From NCBI GenBank assembly GCA_013822085.1, contig PNJV01000005.1, positions 1 to 64,000 of the forward strand: DNA of 64,000 bases, read 5' to 3'. Position numbers and translations under genes: made by a program. The stretch is from Isosphaera sp. (GTDB lineage Bacteria; Planctomycetota; Phycisphaerae; Phycisphaerales; UBA1924). Of the stretch, positions 19,211-28,411 are shown piece after piece; position 1 is the first letter of the stretch, and every line of letters starts with the position of its first letter. Below the pieces are notes generated by a model. That model saw only the letters and a program-made list of their open reading frames with translations. It searched no databases and was not told where the DNA came from.

Positions 19211-20251
19211 ATGACCGCCAGCGGCCAGGGCAACCCAGGCCAGAACACGGACGTGTGGACGACCCGCCGACTCCTTGGCTGGACATCCGATGCCTTTGCG
19301 CGCCGCGGCCTTGACTCGCCCAGGCTCATGGCCGAGGTCCTGCTGGCTCACACGATCGGGTGCGACCGCCTCCGGCTCTACACCGACCCCGACCGCCCGA
19401 CCCCGCCCCCCGAGCTGGCGACGCTCCGGGCCCTGGTGGCTCGGGCGCTCCGCCACGAGCCCGTGCAGTACCTGACGGGGGAGGCGTGGTTCTTCGGCCT
19501 GCCCATGCACGCCGACCGCCGCGCGCTGATCCCTCGGCCGTGCACCGAGATGCTCGTTGAGACGGTCCTGCAGCGGTTCCGCCTGACCACCACGCCCGTG
19601 CCGCCAGCGCCCGAGCCGCCAGCGCCCGAGCCCGCAGAGCCAACCTTATCTGCCTTGCCCGCCGATGAGCCATCGCACGCCACGCCCACGCCCACGCCCG
19701 CCGCTGCGCGCCGGCCGCAGCAGCACGCGCCGGCCCTGATCGCCGACGTGTGCACCGGCTCCGGGTGCGTCGCCGTGGCGATCGCCCGGCACATGCCCGC
19801 TGCGCGCCTGGTCGCCACGGACATCTCGCCGGGGGCGATCGAGCTCGCCCGCGCCAACGCCCAGCGGCACGGGGTGGGCGCTCGCGTTGACCTGCGCACG
19901 GGCGACCTGCTCGAACCGCTGGCCGACCTTGCCGGCTCCCTCGACGCGCTCCTGAGCAACCCGCCGTACATCCCCGACTCCGAGTGGGGCGACGTGCCGC
20001 CCAACGTGCGCGACCACGAGCCCGAGCTGGCCCTGCGCGGCGGCGCCGACGGCCTGCGGTTTGTCCTGCCGGTCCTCCGCGGGGCCCCGCGGCTGCTGCG
20101 CCCGGGCGGGCTGCTGATGATCGAGCTGGCCGCGGCCACCGCCGCCCAGGCGCTGGCGGCCGCCACGCTCACGCCCGGCCTGACGGACCCCCGCGTGCTC
20201 AAGGACCTGGACGGGCTCGACCGCGTGCTCACAGCCACGCGCGCCGGCTGA
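19211..20251 (+). CDS. prmC: release factor glutamine methyltransferase
   Basis: 346-residue SAM-dependent enzyme that methylates the GGQ glutamine of peptide release factors. The N-terminal helical domain (about 1-115) has RHEPVQYLTGEAWFFG and LIPRPCTE, the standard PrmC hinge. The methyltransferase domain has ADVCTGSGCVAVAIA (SAM loop), VATDISPGAI and the NPPY catalytic motif (SNPPYIPDSE). Unusual: about 50 residues rich in Pro, Ala and Thr (near residues 125-175) are inserted between the two domains. The gene ends 11 nt from the convergent GldG-like gene. Confidence 0.9.
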   Translation: MTASGQGNPGQNTDVWTTRRLLGWTSDAFARRGLDSPRLMAEVLLAHTIGCDRLRLYTDPDRPTPPPELATLRALVARALRHEPVQYLTGEAWFFGLPMHADRRALIPRPCTEMLVETVLQRFRLTTTPVPPAPEPPAPEPAEPTLSALPADEPSHATPTPTPAAARRPQQHAPALIADVCTGSGCVAVAIARHMPAARLVATDISPGAIELARANAQRHGVGARVDLRTGDLLEPLADLAGSLDALLSNPPYIPDSEWGDVPPNVRDHEPELALRGGADGLRFVLPVLRGAPRLLRPGGLLMIELAAATAAQALAAATLTPGLTDPRVLKDLDGLDRVLTATRAG

Positions 20252-20267
20252 GGGCGCAAGGCTCAGC
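20247..20267. terminator. bidirectional hairpin holding both stop codons
   Basis: GCTGAG (20247-20252) and CTCAGC (20262-20267), 9-nt loop. The left arm contains the prmC TGA and the right arm the TGA of the minus-strand gene, so one stem serves two convergent genes. Confidence 0.5.
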
Positions 20268-22509
20268 GCCGCAGCGCGCCGTACACCCCGCCCAGGAGCA
20301 GCACCACGATCGGCGGCGTGAGCACCACCGCCCACTTGAGCCCGACCAGCCTGCGCGGCTCGATCGCCGGGACGACCCCGATCGCCACGGCCTCGCCAGC
20401 GGCCCCGCGCACCACCTGGTCGTCGCGGCCGGCCAGCCAGAGCACCGACGCCGCCCACAGCTCGGCGTTGCCCGCTGTGCGAGAAACCGGCCGACCGTCG
20501 ACCACCTCGCTCTGGTTCAGCGCTCGGTCGTTCATCCACTCGTTGTTGCCGATCGCCAGCACGCGCTGCCTGCCGCCGGGCACGCCCGGCCCAGCCCGCT
20601 CGGCGCTGGCCATGACGACCCACGGCTCGGCCCCGGGGGCCGCGTCGCGCACGCCGCCGGGCTCGTAGCCCTGGGCCGGCCACTCGCCCTCGAGCCACGC
20701 CCCGCCCCGCGCCGGCACGCGGATCACGCCCAGGGTCCGCACCTGGCCCAGCGACTCGTCGGCGGCCTCCAGCCGCATCGTCACGGGCGCCACCAGCCGC
20801 AGCGGCAGCCCCTCGATCGCCATGGCCACGGGGTGCTCGCTCATCGGGTCCAGCACGCGCGTCTCGGTCTGGACCACGCGCAGCGAGCCGGCGCCGACCT
20901 CGCCCAGGAGGATCCGCGCCGAGTCGATGGCGATCCCGAACCGCTCCAACGCCTGCGCCAGCGGGTCGGGCGCCCCGCGCGCTGCCAGCGAGGACGGCGG
21001 CACCATCACCAGCGCCGAGCCCCCCGCGCCCAGCACCGACTCTGTCACGCGCACAAGGTCCCCCAGCGCCGCCGCGCGCAGCGACGCATCGGGCTGCTCG
21101 CCGCGACCGGCGACCATGCCGGGATCGAACCCCACGATCGTGTGGACGATCGGCCTGCCCGCCGCCCGCGCCGCCGCGACGGCCGCGGGCTCCTGGCCGC
21201 CCCCGGCCACGGGCCACTCGACCACCTCCACGCCGCGCAGCCGCAGCGACCGCTCGGCAAGGCCGAAGAACCCGAACGCCTCCCCCAGCGGCGCAAAGGC
21301 GTGCACCAGCGCCACCAGGGGCCGCTGCTGCGCGTCCAGGTCCGACAGCGCCGCCGTGAGCAGCTCCTCGGCCCGGTACCGGCGGTCGACGACCGCCTCG
21401 CCGCGCACCGGCGGGGGCAGCAGCTCGTCGATGGGGATGGCGCGGATCTTGGGGTCCGCCGCGGCGCGAGCCTCCGACGGCCCCGCCGGCGGGCCGATCA
21501 CCAGCGCGGCCTGCGTCTGCGAGACCGCTTCCTGCACCAGCAGCGTCCGCAGCGGCGGCAGCGCGTCGAGCTGGAGCGCCCCGCGCGCTGCGCGGTCGCG
21601 CATCGGCGCCACCACCCTGGCCAGCTCCCCGGCCGCATCGCGCACGCCGGGGCTCAGCGCGCCCTGGCCCGTGGGGCTCCGCCTGATGCCATCGGCCTGC
21701 TGGCCGAGGCTCTCGAGCTGTCTCGTCGCACCGCCCAGCTGGACCGCAAGGGCGCGCCGGCCCGCGGCCAGCCCGGCCACGCCCGCGGCGCCGACGCCGC
21801 CCTGGATCGATCGCTCGCCCTCGTCGGCCGCCCGCCGCAGGCCCGACTGCGTCACCCGCAGCACCGCCTCCTGCTCGGCGAAGCTCCCGCGCACCCGCTG
21901 GCCCTGCGTGGTCGTCAGCCCCCCGACGGCCTCCACCTGCAGCTCGCCGATCTTGCCCACCGCCGCGATCACCCCGTCCATGCCCTCCGCCAGGCCCCGG
22001 CACTGGCCCGCTGCGTCGGCCACCGCGCCCCGGGCCCTGTCGATGTGCGGCCGCTCCTCCTCGACGAGCCCGGCAAGCAAGCGATCGAACGCCTCCACGC
22101 CGCCGGCCGAGGCCGTGTCGATCACCTCCACCCGCAGGCGATCGCTCTGGCGTGCAAAGGCGCCCAGCACGTCGCTGAGCCTCTGACTGGCCGCCCTGTC
22201 CGCCGCTGAGACGTTGGCGGCGATCACCACCCGCACCGGGCCCGCCAGCGCGTCGAGCACCGCCCGCGTCCTGGGCGAGAGCGCGTGCGAGCGCGTCGCC
22301 GTCACGTCCCACTGCGCCGGCCACAGCGACAGCAGCAGCAGCGACAGCGCCGCCACCGCGCTGACGGCAAGCCCGAGGACCGCTGCGCGCAGCGTGTGCC
22401 CCAGGCGCGACCCATCGCCGCGCCGCCCACCCCCGCCACCCTCACCGCTCCCGCCACCTCCACCACCCGCCAGCCCCACATCCGCCGCAGCTGCGCCGCG
22501 CGTGCTCAT
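20263..22509 (-). CDS. GldG-like ABC-associated membrane protein with long helical insert
   Basis: 748 residues. The start at 22509 follows AGGAGGT (6-nt spacing) and overlaps the upstream permease stop (ATGA). A Gly-rich N-terminus is followed by a membrane segment (about 45-68, LGLAVSAVAALSLLLLSLW), then DVTATRSHALSPRTRAVLDAL, which matches the start of GldG/IflAB-like periplasmic domains. Residues about 110-280 are a long Ala/Gln/Arg-rich helical region, probably coiled coil. The second half resembles the GldG-type Rossmann region (VALVHAFAPLGEAFG, VLAIGNNEWMNDRAL), and a C-terminal membrane segment precedes a short tail (VVLTPPIVVLLLGGVYGALRR). It is the third gene of an ATPase-permease-GldG set. 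In Bacteroidetes GldG is tied to gliding; here the role is unknown. Confidence 0.75.
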   Translation of the reverse strand: MSTRGAAAADVGLAGGGGGGSGEGGGGGRRGDGSRLGHTLRAAVLGLAVSAVAALSLLLLSLWPAQWDVTATRSHALSPRTRAVLDALAGPVRVVIAANVSAADRAASQRLSDVLGAFARQSDRLRVEVIDTASAGGVEAFDRLLAGLVEEERPHIDRARGAVADAAGQCRGLAEGMDGVIAAVGKIGELQVEAVGGLTTTQGQRVRGSFAEQEAVLRVTQSGLRRAADEGERSIQGGVGAAGVAGLAAGRRALAVQLGGATRQLESLGQQADGIRRSPTGQGALSPGVRDAAGELARVVAPMRDRAARGALQLDALPPLRTLLVQEAVSQTQAALVIGPPAGPSEARAAADPKIRAIPIDELLPPPVRGEAVVDRRYRAEELLTAALSDLDAQQRPLVALVHAFAPLGEAFGFFGLAERSLRLRGVEVVEWPVAGGGQEPAAVAAARAAGRPIVHTIVGFDPGMVAGRGEQPDASLRAAALGDLVRVTESVLGAGGSALVMVPPSSLAARGAPDPLAQALERFGIAIDSARILLGEVGAGSLRVVQTETRVLDPMSEHPVAMAIEGLPLRLVAPVTMRLEAADESLGQVRTLGVIRVPARGGAWLEGEWPAQGYEPGGVRDAAPGAEPWVVMASAERAGPGVPGGRQRVLAIGNNEWMNDRALNQSEVVDGRPVSRTAGNAELWAASVLWLAGRDDQVVRGAAGEAVAIGVVPAIEPRRLVGLKWAVVLTPPIVVLLLGGVYGALRR

Positions 22510-23222
22510 CGCCACCTCCTGGCCCGCAGCGTGATCGCGCTGAGCCCAAGCGCCCACAGGATGGCCACCAGGAAGTAGCCGACCGTCCACAGGTCGATCA
22601 GCCCGCGCGCAAAGTCCGCGGCGCGCCGGTTGATCGACAACGCCAGCGCCGCCCGCGCCCAGGCCTCGGGCAGGTACGGCGCCACCACCCCGAGCCCGAC
22701 CTCGACAACCAGGAGCGCAAAGAGCGTCGAGAGAAACGCCAGCGTCTGGCTCGCCGTCAGCCCGCTCAGCAACACGCCGAGGGCCAGGTACAGCCCACCC
22801 GTGAGCGTCACGCCCAGGTACCCCGCGGCGATCGGCCCCGGGTCCGGCGCCGCCAGGCTCGTGAGCACGGCCACGTACGCCAGCGTCGGCACCAGGCACA
22901 CCACCAGGAACCCGAGCGCCCCGAGATACTTGCCCAGCACCAGGGCCCACTCCCCGACGGGCGCGCTCATCAGCGGCTCGATCGTCCCGGTGCGCAGCTC
23001 CTCGCTGAGCGACCGCATCGACAGCGCCGGCGCCACCACCACAAGCAGCGCCCACGCCGCGGCGAAGAACCCGCGCATGCTCGCGGCCTCGCCGGGCACC
23101 AGCGCGCTCTCGACGAAGACCACCCCGCCGATGAGCAGCCACACCGCGCCCACCAGCCACCCGATCGGCGTGCGGAAATAGCTCATGAACTCGCGCGCCG
23201 CAAGCGCCCAGGCGCCGCTCAC
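22506..23222 (-). CDS. ABC-2 type permease (GldF-like)
   Basis: 238 residues with about six membrane segments (TPIGWLVGAVWLLIGGVVF, AAAWALLVVVAPALSM, LGALGFLVVCLVPTL, YLFLA-type helices). SMRSLSEELRTGTIEPLMSAPV is the signature cytoplasmic loop of the ABC-2/GldF family. GTG start at 23222 overlaps the stop of the ATPase gene (GTGA), and its own stop overlaps the GldG-like ATG (ATGA), so the three are translationally coupled. It should form the membrane channel of the same exporter. Confidence 0.85.
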   Translation of the reverse strand: MSGAWALAAREFMSYFRTPIGWLVGAVWLLIGGVVFVESALVPGEAASMRGFFAAAWALLVVVAPALSMRSLSEELRTGTIEPLMSAPVGEWALVLGKYLGALGFLVVCLVPTLAYVAVLTSLAAPDPGPIAAGYLGVTLTGGLYLALGVLLSGLTASQTLAFLSTLFALLVVEVGLGVVAPYLPEAWARAALALSINRRAADFARGLIDLWTVGYFLVAILWALGLSAITLRARRWR

Positions 23223-24349
23223 GCCGCACCCGCCTTGGGTCCCTGCCCGAGCACCTCGGCCGGGCGTTCCTCCTCGGCGGCGGCGCTCTCGACCACCGAC
23301 ACGAACACGCGTTCGAGCGAGCGACCCCGCGCAGCGAGCTTGGTCACCGTCACCCGGCCGGCCCTGGCCAGCGGCTCGATCGCGCGGGCCACGCGCACCC
23401 TGGCCGCCGCGTCCTCGCCCATCTCGGCGCCGCGCGCTGCGCCCGGCGTCGCGGGGGCGCCGGCGGGCACACGGACCACGCCCGACCACCTGCCGCCGTC
23501 GCTGCCGAACCACCGCGGCCCGGGTTCCAAGACCACGCCGTCACCCAGGGCGCTCAGTGCCGCGTCCAGCGCCGTCGCGTCGTGGACGCTGCCGCACAGG
23601 GCCTCGGCCTCGATCTCCACGCCGCCCCCGCCGCGCATGAGCTGGCCGGGCGTGCCGTCGGCGCGCACGCGCCCGCGCGCCATGATCACCACGCGCCCGC
23701 ACGTCTGCTCCACCTCCGGCAGGATGTGCGACGAGAGCAGCATCACGCGCCCCTGGCGGCCGGAGGCGTCCGCGCCGCCCAGGGCACCCCCGCCGCCCAG
23801 GGGCCGCTCGGCCGAGAGCTCGGCGATCAGCCCGCGCATGGCCACGATCTGGGTCGGGTCCAGCCCGGACGTCGGCTCGTCAAGGATCAGCACCGGCGGG
23901 TCGTGCAGGATCGCGGCCGCCAGCCCGACCCGCTGCCGGTAGCCCTTGGACAGCTCGCCGATCCGCCGCCGCCGAACGTCGGCCAGCGCGCAGCGGTCCA
24001 CAGCCCGGTCGATGGCCGACCCCCGACGACGCCGCCCGATCCCGAACAGCCCCGCGCGGAACCGCAGGTACGACCCGACGGTCATCTCCGGGTACAGCGG
24101 CGCCGACTCGGGCAGGTAGCCGATCAGGCCGCGGGCCGCCAGGCTCCGCACCACCGCGTCGTGCCCGCCGACGACGACCGAGCCGGCGCTGGGCAGCAGG
24201 AACGACGTGATCATGCGGATCAGCGTGGTCTTGCCCGCGCCGTTGGGCCCGAGCAGGCCCGTCACACGACCAGGTGTCACCGACAGGGTCACGTCCCGCA
24301 CGGCCCACACCCGCCCGAACCGCTTGCTGACGCCTCGCACCTCGATCAT
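23219..24349 (-). CDS. ABC transporter ATPase (GldA-like)
   Basis: 376 residues. Walker A GPNGAGKTT, Q-loop replaced by the YLPESAPLY segment typical of GldA/NatA-type exporters, signature LSKGYRQRVGLA, Walker B LILDEPTSGLDP, and the H-loop SSHILPE. A C-terminal region of about 130 residues is family-typical but low in conservation. The ATG at 24349 (MIEVRGVSKRF) is chosen because TATGGT lies 7 nt before it; an ATG at 24361 would add four residues. It powers the permease encoded next. Confidence 0.9.
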   Translation of the reverse strand: MIEVRGVSKRFGRVWAVRDVTLSVTPGRVTGLLGPNGAGKTTLIRMITSFLLPSAGSVVVGGHDAVVRSLAARGLIGYLPESAPLYPEMTVGSYLRFRAGLFGIGRRRRGSAIDRAVDRCALADVRRRRIGELSKGYRQRVGLAAAILHDPPVLILDEPTSGLDPTQIVAMRGLIAELSAERPLGGGGALGGADASGRQGRVMLLSSHILPEVEQTCGRVVIMARGRVRADGTPGQLMRGGGGVEIEAEALCGSVHDATALDAALSALGDGVVLEPGPRWFGSDGGRWSGVVRVPAGAPATPGAARGAEMGEDAAARVRVARAIEPLARAGRVTVTKLAARGRSLERVFVSVVESAAAEEERPAEVLGQGPKAGAA

Positions 24350-24762
24350 CGCTGCCACCATAGCCCAAACCCAGCCACGCTCGGGCAGCCCACCCCGCAG
24401 CCCCGCGCCAGGCCGGGGCATATATGTCACCGACACGGGCCACAACGTTCGACCGATCAGGACCCGATCACGCGATCCTTCTGCCTGGTTTGTCCGTATT
24501 GAGATATGACCCTTGAGCGGGGCCCGGCTCCGAAAGCTCGGCCCGGGGCCAGCTCAGGCGTGGTCGGCATGGCTGTGCGCCCGCTGGGGCACCGCCGCGC
24601 CGGCGGGCACGCCGCGAGGGTCTGGCAGCCCCCTGTGCATCGGGCGGCGGTCACGTTCTTGCGCTGCCGAAGATATCGGCCGTGCGGTGTGCTCACATGG
24701 GCTCGGAACCGACGATAGACTTTCACGGCGTGTATGCGGCCCTGACCACCCCGGCGTCAATC
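24350..24762. other. divergent intergenic region, relatively AT-rich
   Basis: About 410 nt between the ABC operon and the GAF/receiver gene. It is less GC-rich than the genes, with GCATATATGTCACC near 24420 and three CGATC words within 24454-24480. No open frame shows coding bias. TAGACT at 24716-24721 may be the -10 of the plus-strand gene. A regulator site is possible but none is recognised. Confidence 0.4.
24357..24362 (-). promoter_or_regulatory. -10-like TATGGT of a leaderless start
   Basis: On the minus strand TATGGT, 7-nt spacer, ATG at 24349. The box overlaps the alternative upstream ATG, arguing against its use. Confidence 0.4.
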
Positions 24763-26643
24763 ATGGTGTCACAACCGATGTCCGCCGTGCTGCTCATCGC
24801 CGAACCGGGGATGACCGACGACCCGCCGGTCCGCACGCTCGTCGAGCGGCTCTCGCGGACGCACACGGTCGAGACCTGCCTGCCCTGCGAGGCCCAGGCC
24901 TGTGCCGAGCGCATCCAGCCCGTGCTCACGCTCCGCATCGACGCCCCGCCGGGACAGCCCGCCGAGCACGCCGGCCCGCAGGACCCCAAACACGCCCCCG
25001 CCCACCACGCCCCCGAGACGACGCAGCACAAGACGACAGACCAGGACGCCTCCGCGGCGATCCTCAACGCCCTCGGGTTGGCCGCCTGCATGGTGAGCCC
25101 CGAGGGCGTCGTTGTTTCCAGCTCGCGCGCGCTGACGGCCCTGGAGCCGGGCCTGCGCGCCCGCGTCATCGACGTGGCGCGTCGGGCGGCCTGCGAGCCG
25201 GGGCGCCTGCCGCTCTCGGTCGATGTCCACTCGCCCGACGAGTCGCGCTGCCTGGAGGTCTCGATCCACCCCGCGGTGCAGCCGGCCGAGCCGGCCGCCG
25301 CCGGGCCCGGCCCCGGTCAGCCCGGGACCGGAGCGGGCTGGGCCGTGGCCCTGGTGGCCCTGATCGCCCACGACGTGACGGCCCTGCGGCGCACCCAGAG
25401 CAAGCTGGCCGCCATCGACCGCGCCGGCGACGAGCTCGTCCGCCTCGACCGCGAGCTGGTCAAGAAGATGCACGCCGCCGACCGCCTGCGCGTGCTCGAG
25501 CAGAAGATCGTCCGCTACGCCCACGACCTGCTCCACTTCGACCACTTCGCCATCCGCCTGACCGACGACCGCTCGGGCAAGCTCGACCTGATCATGTGCC
25601 AGGGGCTGCCCCCGGCGGCCATGGAGGTCCAGCTCTACGCCCAGCCCTCGGGCAACGGCATCTCCGGCTACGTCGCCGCCACGGGGCGGTCGTACGTCTG
25701 CCACGACACCTCCAAGGACCCGCGCTACGTCATCGGCATCGACCTGGCCCGGTCCTCGCTGACGATCCCGCTGCGGCTGTCCGACCGCGTGATCGGCGTG
25801 TTCAACGTCGAGTCGACCAGGCCCAACAACTTCACCGAGGAGGACCGCCAGTTCGGCGAGAAGTTCGCCACCTACGTGGCCCTGGCCCTGCACATCCTGG
25901 ACCTGCTGGTCGTCGAGCGGTGCGCCACCGGCCAGGCCGTCTCGGGCAACGTCGAGGGCGAGCTCTCCGAGCCGCTGGACGACATCGCGCAGATGGCCGC
26001 CCGCCTCAAGCTGGCCCTGACCGCCGCCGGGCCGGCCACCGACCCGGCCACGCTGCGCGCCATCGACCGCATCGCCCTGGACGTGGACTCCATCCGCCGC
26101 CGGGTCAAGGACGTCGCCGCTGGGCCGGCCACGATCTTCGGCGCCGACCGCCTGCTGGCCGAGTCGGCCATCGACCCGGTCATCGCCGGCAAGCGCGTGC
26201 TGGTGGCCGACGACGACCCGCGCATCCGCCAGGTCATCCGCGACGTCCTGCGGGCGCGCGGCGCCGACGTGGTCATCTGCGAGGACGGCTCGACCGCCGT
26301 CGCGGCCCTCTCGGGCACCGGCGGCGCGGGCGGGCCGGCGGTCTCCTCGGGCGCCCCGGGCCAGGAGCGGCCGCTCGAGCCGCTCGTCTCCCTGCCCAGG
26401 CCCTTCGACATGCTCATCTCGGACATCCGCCTGCCCGACAAGTCCGGCTACGAGGTCTTCTCGGCGGCGCGCCAGGCCAACGCCGACCTGCCCGTCATCC
26501 TCATGACCGGCTTCGGGTACGACCCGCACCACTCGATCGTGCGCGCCTCGCAGGAGGGCCTCTCCTGCGTCCTCTTCAAGCCCTTCCAGGCCGAGCGGCT
26601 GATCGAGGAGGTCCACAAGGCCCTGGGCGCTGCGCAGGGCTGA
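24763..26643 (+). CDS. GAF-domain response regulator
   Basis: About 626 residues, soluble. The N-terminal 170 residues are a weak sensor-like region, with a PAS-like strand pattern around ILNALGLAACMVSPEGVVVSSS. A short coiled coil (LAAIDRAGDELVRLDRELVKKM) leads into a GAF domain (about 235-390; HFDHFAIRLTDDRSGKLDL, GISGYVAATGRSYVC, LTIPLRLSDRVIGVFNVES). The C-terminal receiver (about 478-625) has VADDDP, phospho-acceptor in LISDIRLPDKSG, LMTGFG and LFKPF, plus an unusual Gly/Pro-rich insert of about 30 residues between its second and third strands. The start is uncertain: ATG 24763, ATG 24778, or a GTG at 24730 lying 8 nt after TAGACT. No output domain is present, so it probably signals through partners. 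Confidence 0.75.
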   Translation: MVSQPMSAVLLIAEPGMTDDPPVRTLVERLSRTHTVETCLPCEAQACAERIQPVLTLRIDAPPGQPAEHAGPQDPKHAPAHHAPETTQHKTTDQDASAAILNALGLAACMVSPEGVVVSSSRALTALEPGLRARVIDVARRAACEPGRLPLSVDVHSPDESRCLEVSIHPAVQPAEPAAAGPGPGQPGTGAGWAVALVALIAHDVTALRRTQSKLAAIDRAGDELVRLDRELVKKMHAADRLRVLEQKIVRYAHDLLHFDHFAIRLTDDRSGKLDLIMCQGLPPAAMEVQLYAQPSGNGISGYVAATGRSYVCHDTSKDPRYVIGIDLARSSLTIPLRLSDRVIGVFNVESTRPNNFTEEDRQFGEKFATYVALALHILDLLVVERCATGQAVSGNVEGELSEPLDDIAQMAARLKLALTAAGPATDPATLRAIDRIALDVDSIRRRVKDVAAGPATIFGADRLLAESAIDPVIAGKRVLVADDDPRIRQVIRDVLRARGADVVICEDGSTAVAALSGTGGAGGPAVSSGAPGQERPLEPLVSLPRPFDMLISDIRLPDKSGYEVFSAARQANADLPVILMTGFGYDPHHSIVRASQEGLSCVLFKPFQAERLIEEVHKALGAAQG

Positions 26644-26744
26644 GAGGCCCGCCGGCGACGCGCCCCCACTCCGCCCTCCGCCCCCACGCTGCGCCCCCTC
26701 ACCGGCGGGACACCCCCCGGCGCCGGTCGTCAGCGCGCGGGCTC

Positions 26745-26750
26745 TATCAT
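26745..26750 (+). promoter_or_regulatory. -10-like TATCAT for glycyl-tRNA synthetase
   Basis: TATCAT 30 nt before the ATG at 26781. No -35 match seen. Confidence 0.35.
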
Positions 26751-26780
26751 CGGCCCGCGCAGCCCCCAGTGAGCCCCCTC

Positions 26781-28388
26781 ATGCACGACTCGCCCACGCC
26801 ACACCATCCCCCGGCGCCCAGCAAGCCCATGGACGCCATCGTCGCCCTGTGCAAGCGCCGCGGCTTCATCTACCAGGCCTCCGAGATCTACGGCGGGCTC
26901 AACGGCTTCTGGGACTACGGCCCCCTGGGCACGCTCCTCAAGCGGAACCTCCGCGAGGCCTGGTGGCAGGACGTGGTCATGCTCCCCTGCTGGGGCAGGC
27001 CCGGCCCGGACGGCAAGCCCGTGAGCATCCTGCCCGTCGACACCCGCATCATCCAGCACCCCAAGGTCTGGGAGGCCAGCGGCCACGTCGCCGGCTTCAA
27101 CGACCCGATGGTCGATTGCAGGCTCACCAAGCAGCGCTACCGCTACGACCACGTCCAGGTCTTCGTCCCCGCCTCGGGCGACGCCGGCGACAAGCCCCTC
27201 TTTGCGTACATCAGCGACCAGCCCAGCGAGGCCAAGCAACGCAAGAAGGCCGAGAAGGCCCACGGCCCCCTGTCCAGCGTGCTCCTGAGCTCGCTCCCTC
27301 AGCCCTGGGCCCGTGTGATCGCGCCCGACGCCGACGCGCCCGGGTCGCTCACCGAGCCGCGGCAGTTCAACCTCATGTTCCACTCGTTCGTCGGCGCCAC
27401 GGCCTCCGAGTCCGACAAGGTGTACCTGCGCCCCGAGACGGCCCAGGGCATCTTCGCCCAGGCCAAGAACGTCTGGGACACCAACCGCGTGCGCGTCCCG
27501 TTCGGCATCGCCCAGGCCGGCACCAGCTTCCGCAACGAGGTCACCCCGCGCAACTACACCTTCCGCTCGCGCGAGTTCGAGCAGATGGAGGTCGAGTTCT
27601 TCGTCGTGCCCCCAGAGCACCTCGAGGGCGACGAGCCCGCGACAAGCTCGCCCCTGGACTGGTACCGCTTCTGGCGCGACTGGCGCATGGAGTGGTGGAA
27701 GTCCGTCGGCCTGGGCTCGGACAACCTCCAGCTCCGCGAGCACGACAAGGACGAGCTGGCACACTACTCCCAGGCCACCAGCGACATCGAGTACCGCTTC
27801 CCCTTCTCCGCGCCCGGCTTCGGCGAGCTCGAGGGCGTCGCCTACCGCGGCAGCTTCGACCTGACCCAGCACCAGAAGCACTCGGGCACCAAGCTCGAGT
27901 TCCGCGACACCGCCCGCGGCCAAACGCTCCCCAACGGCTCCCGCCGCGGCGTCGCCTACGTGCCCCACGTCATCGAACCCTCGGCCGGCCTGGACCGCGG
28001 CGTCCTGGCCATCCTCTGCGAGGCCTACACCCGCGACGAGTCCCGCCCCTCGCCGGAGCTCATGAAGTTCCACCCGCGCCTGGCGCCGATCAAGGCCGCC
28101 GTCTTCCCGCTCATCGAGAAGGACGGCATGCCCGAGGTCGCCCTCCGCCTCCACGCCGAGCTCTCCAGGCGCTTTGCGCGCCTCGGCCTGATCGAGACCG
28201 ACGCCAAGCAGTCCATCGGCAAGCGATACGCGCGCATGGACGAGGCCGGGTGCCCCTTCTGCTTCACCGTCGACGGCGACACCCTCACCGCCCAGACCGT
28301 CACCGTCCGCGACCGCGACAGCGGCGCCCAGCAGCGCGTCCACCTCGACGCCGTGCCCGCCTTCCTGTCCGACAAGCTCGGCCTCTGA
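26781..28388 (+). CDS. glyQS: glycyl-tRNA synthetase, dimeric type
   Basis: 535-residue class II synthetase that charges tRNA-Gly. The family entry segment is CKRRGFIYQASEIYGGLNGFWDYGPLG; motif 2 is GTSFRNEVTPRNYTFRSREFEQME and motif 3 is IEPSAGLDRGVLAI; the C-terminal anticodon-binding domain starts near residue 430 (LAPIKAAVFPLIEKDG). This is the single-chain alpha2 type, not the GlyQ/GlyS tetramer of E. coli. The ATG at 26829 (MDAIVALCKRRG) is an alternative start; the first 16 residues are a Pro/His-rich extension. Confidence 0.95.
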   Translation: MHDSPTPHHPPAPSKPMDAIVALCKRRGFIYQASEIYGGLNGFWDYGPLGTLLKRNLREAWWQDVVMLPCWGRPGPDGKPVSILPVDTRIIQHPKVWEASGHVAGFNDPMVDCRLTKQRYRYDHVQVFVPASGDAGDKPLFAYISDQPSEAKQRKKAEKAHGPLSSVLLSSLPQPWARVIAPDADAPGSLTEPRQFNLMFHSFVGATASESDKVYLRPETAQGIFAQAKNVWDTNRVRVPFGIAQAGTSFRNEVTPRNYTFRSREFEQMEVEFFVVPPEHLEGDEPATSSPLDWYRFWRDWRMEWWKSVGLGSDNLQLREHDKDELAHYSQATSDIEYRFPFSAPGFGELEGVAYRGSFDLTQHQKHSGTKLEFRDTARGQTLPNGSRRGVAYVPHVIEPSAGLDRGVLAILCEAYTRDESRPSPELMKFHPRLAPIKAAVFPLIEKDGMPEVALRLHAELSRRFARLGLIETDAKQSIGKRYARMDEAGCPFCFTVDGDTLTAQTVTVRDRDSGAQQRVHLDAVPAFLSDKLGL

Positions 28389-28396
28389 CCCCGGCC

Positions 28397-28411
28397 ACGC
28401 CGCTTAGGCGT
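28397..28411. terminator. short hairpin between convergent genes
   Basis: ACGCC, loop GCTTA, GGCGT in the 15-nt gap between glyQS and nuoC; the loop carries the nuoC stop. Weak by length. Confidence 0.3.

Noticed and set aside
24682-24762. GTG at 24682 as the start of the GAF/receiver gene
   Set aside because: The added residues have no domain and the TAGACT box would lie inside the coding region.
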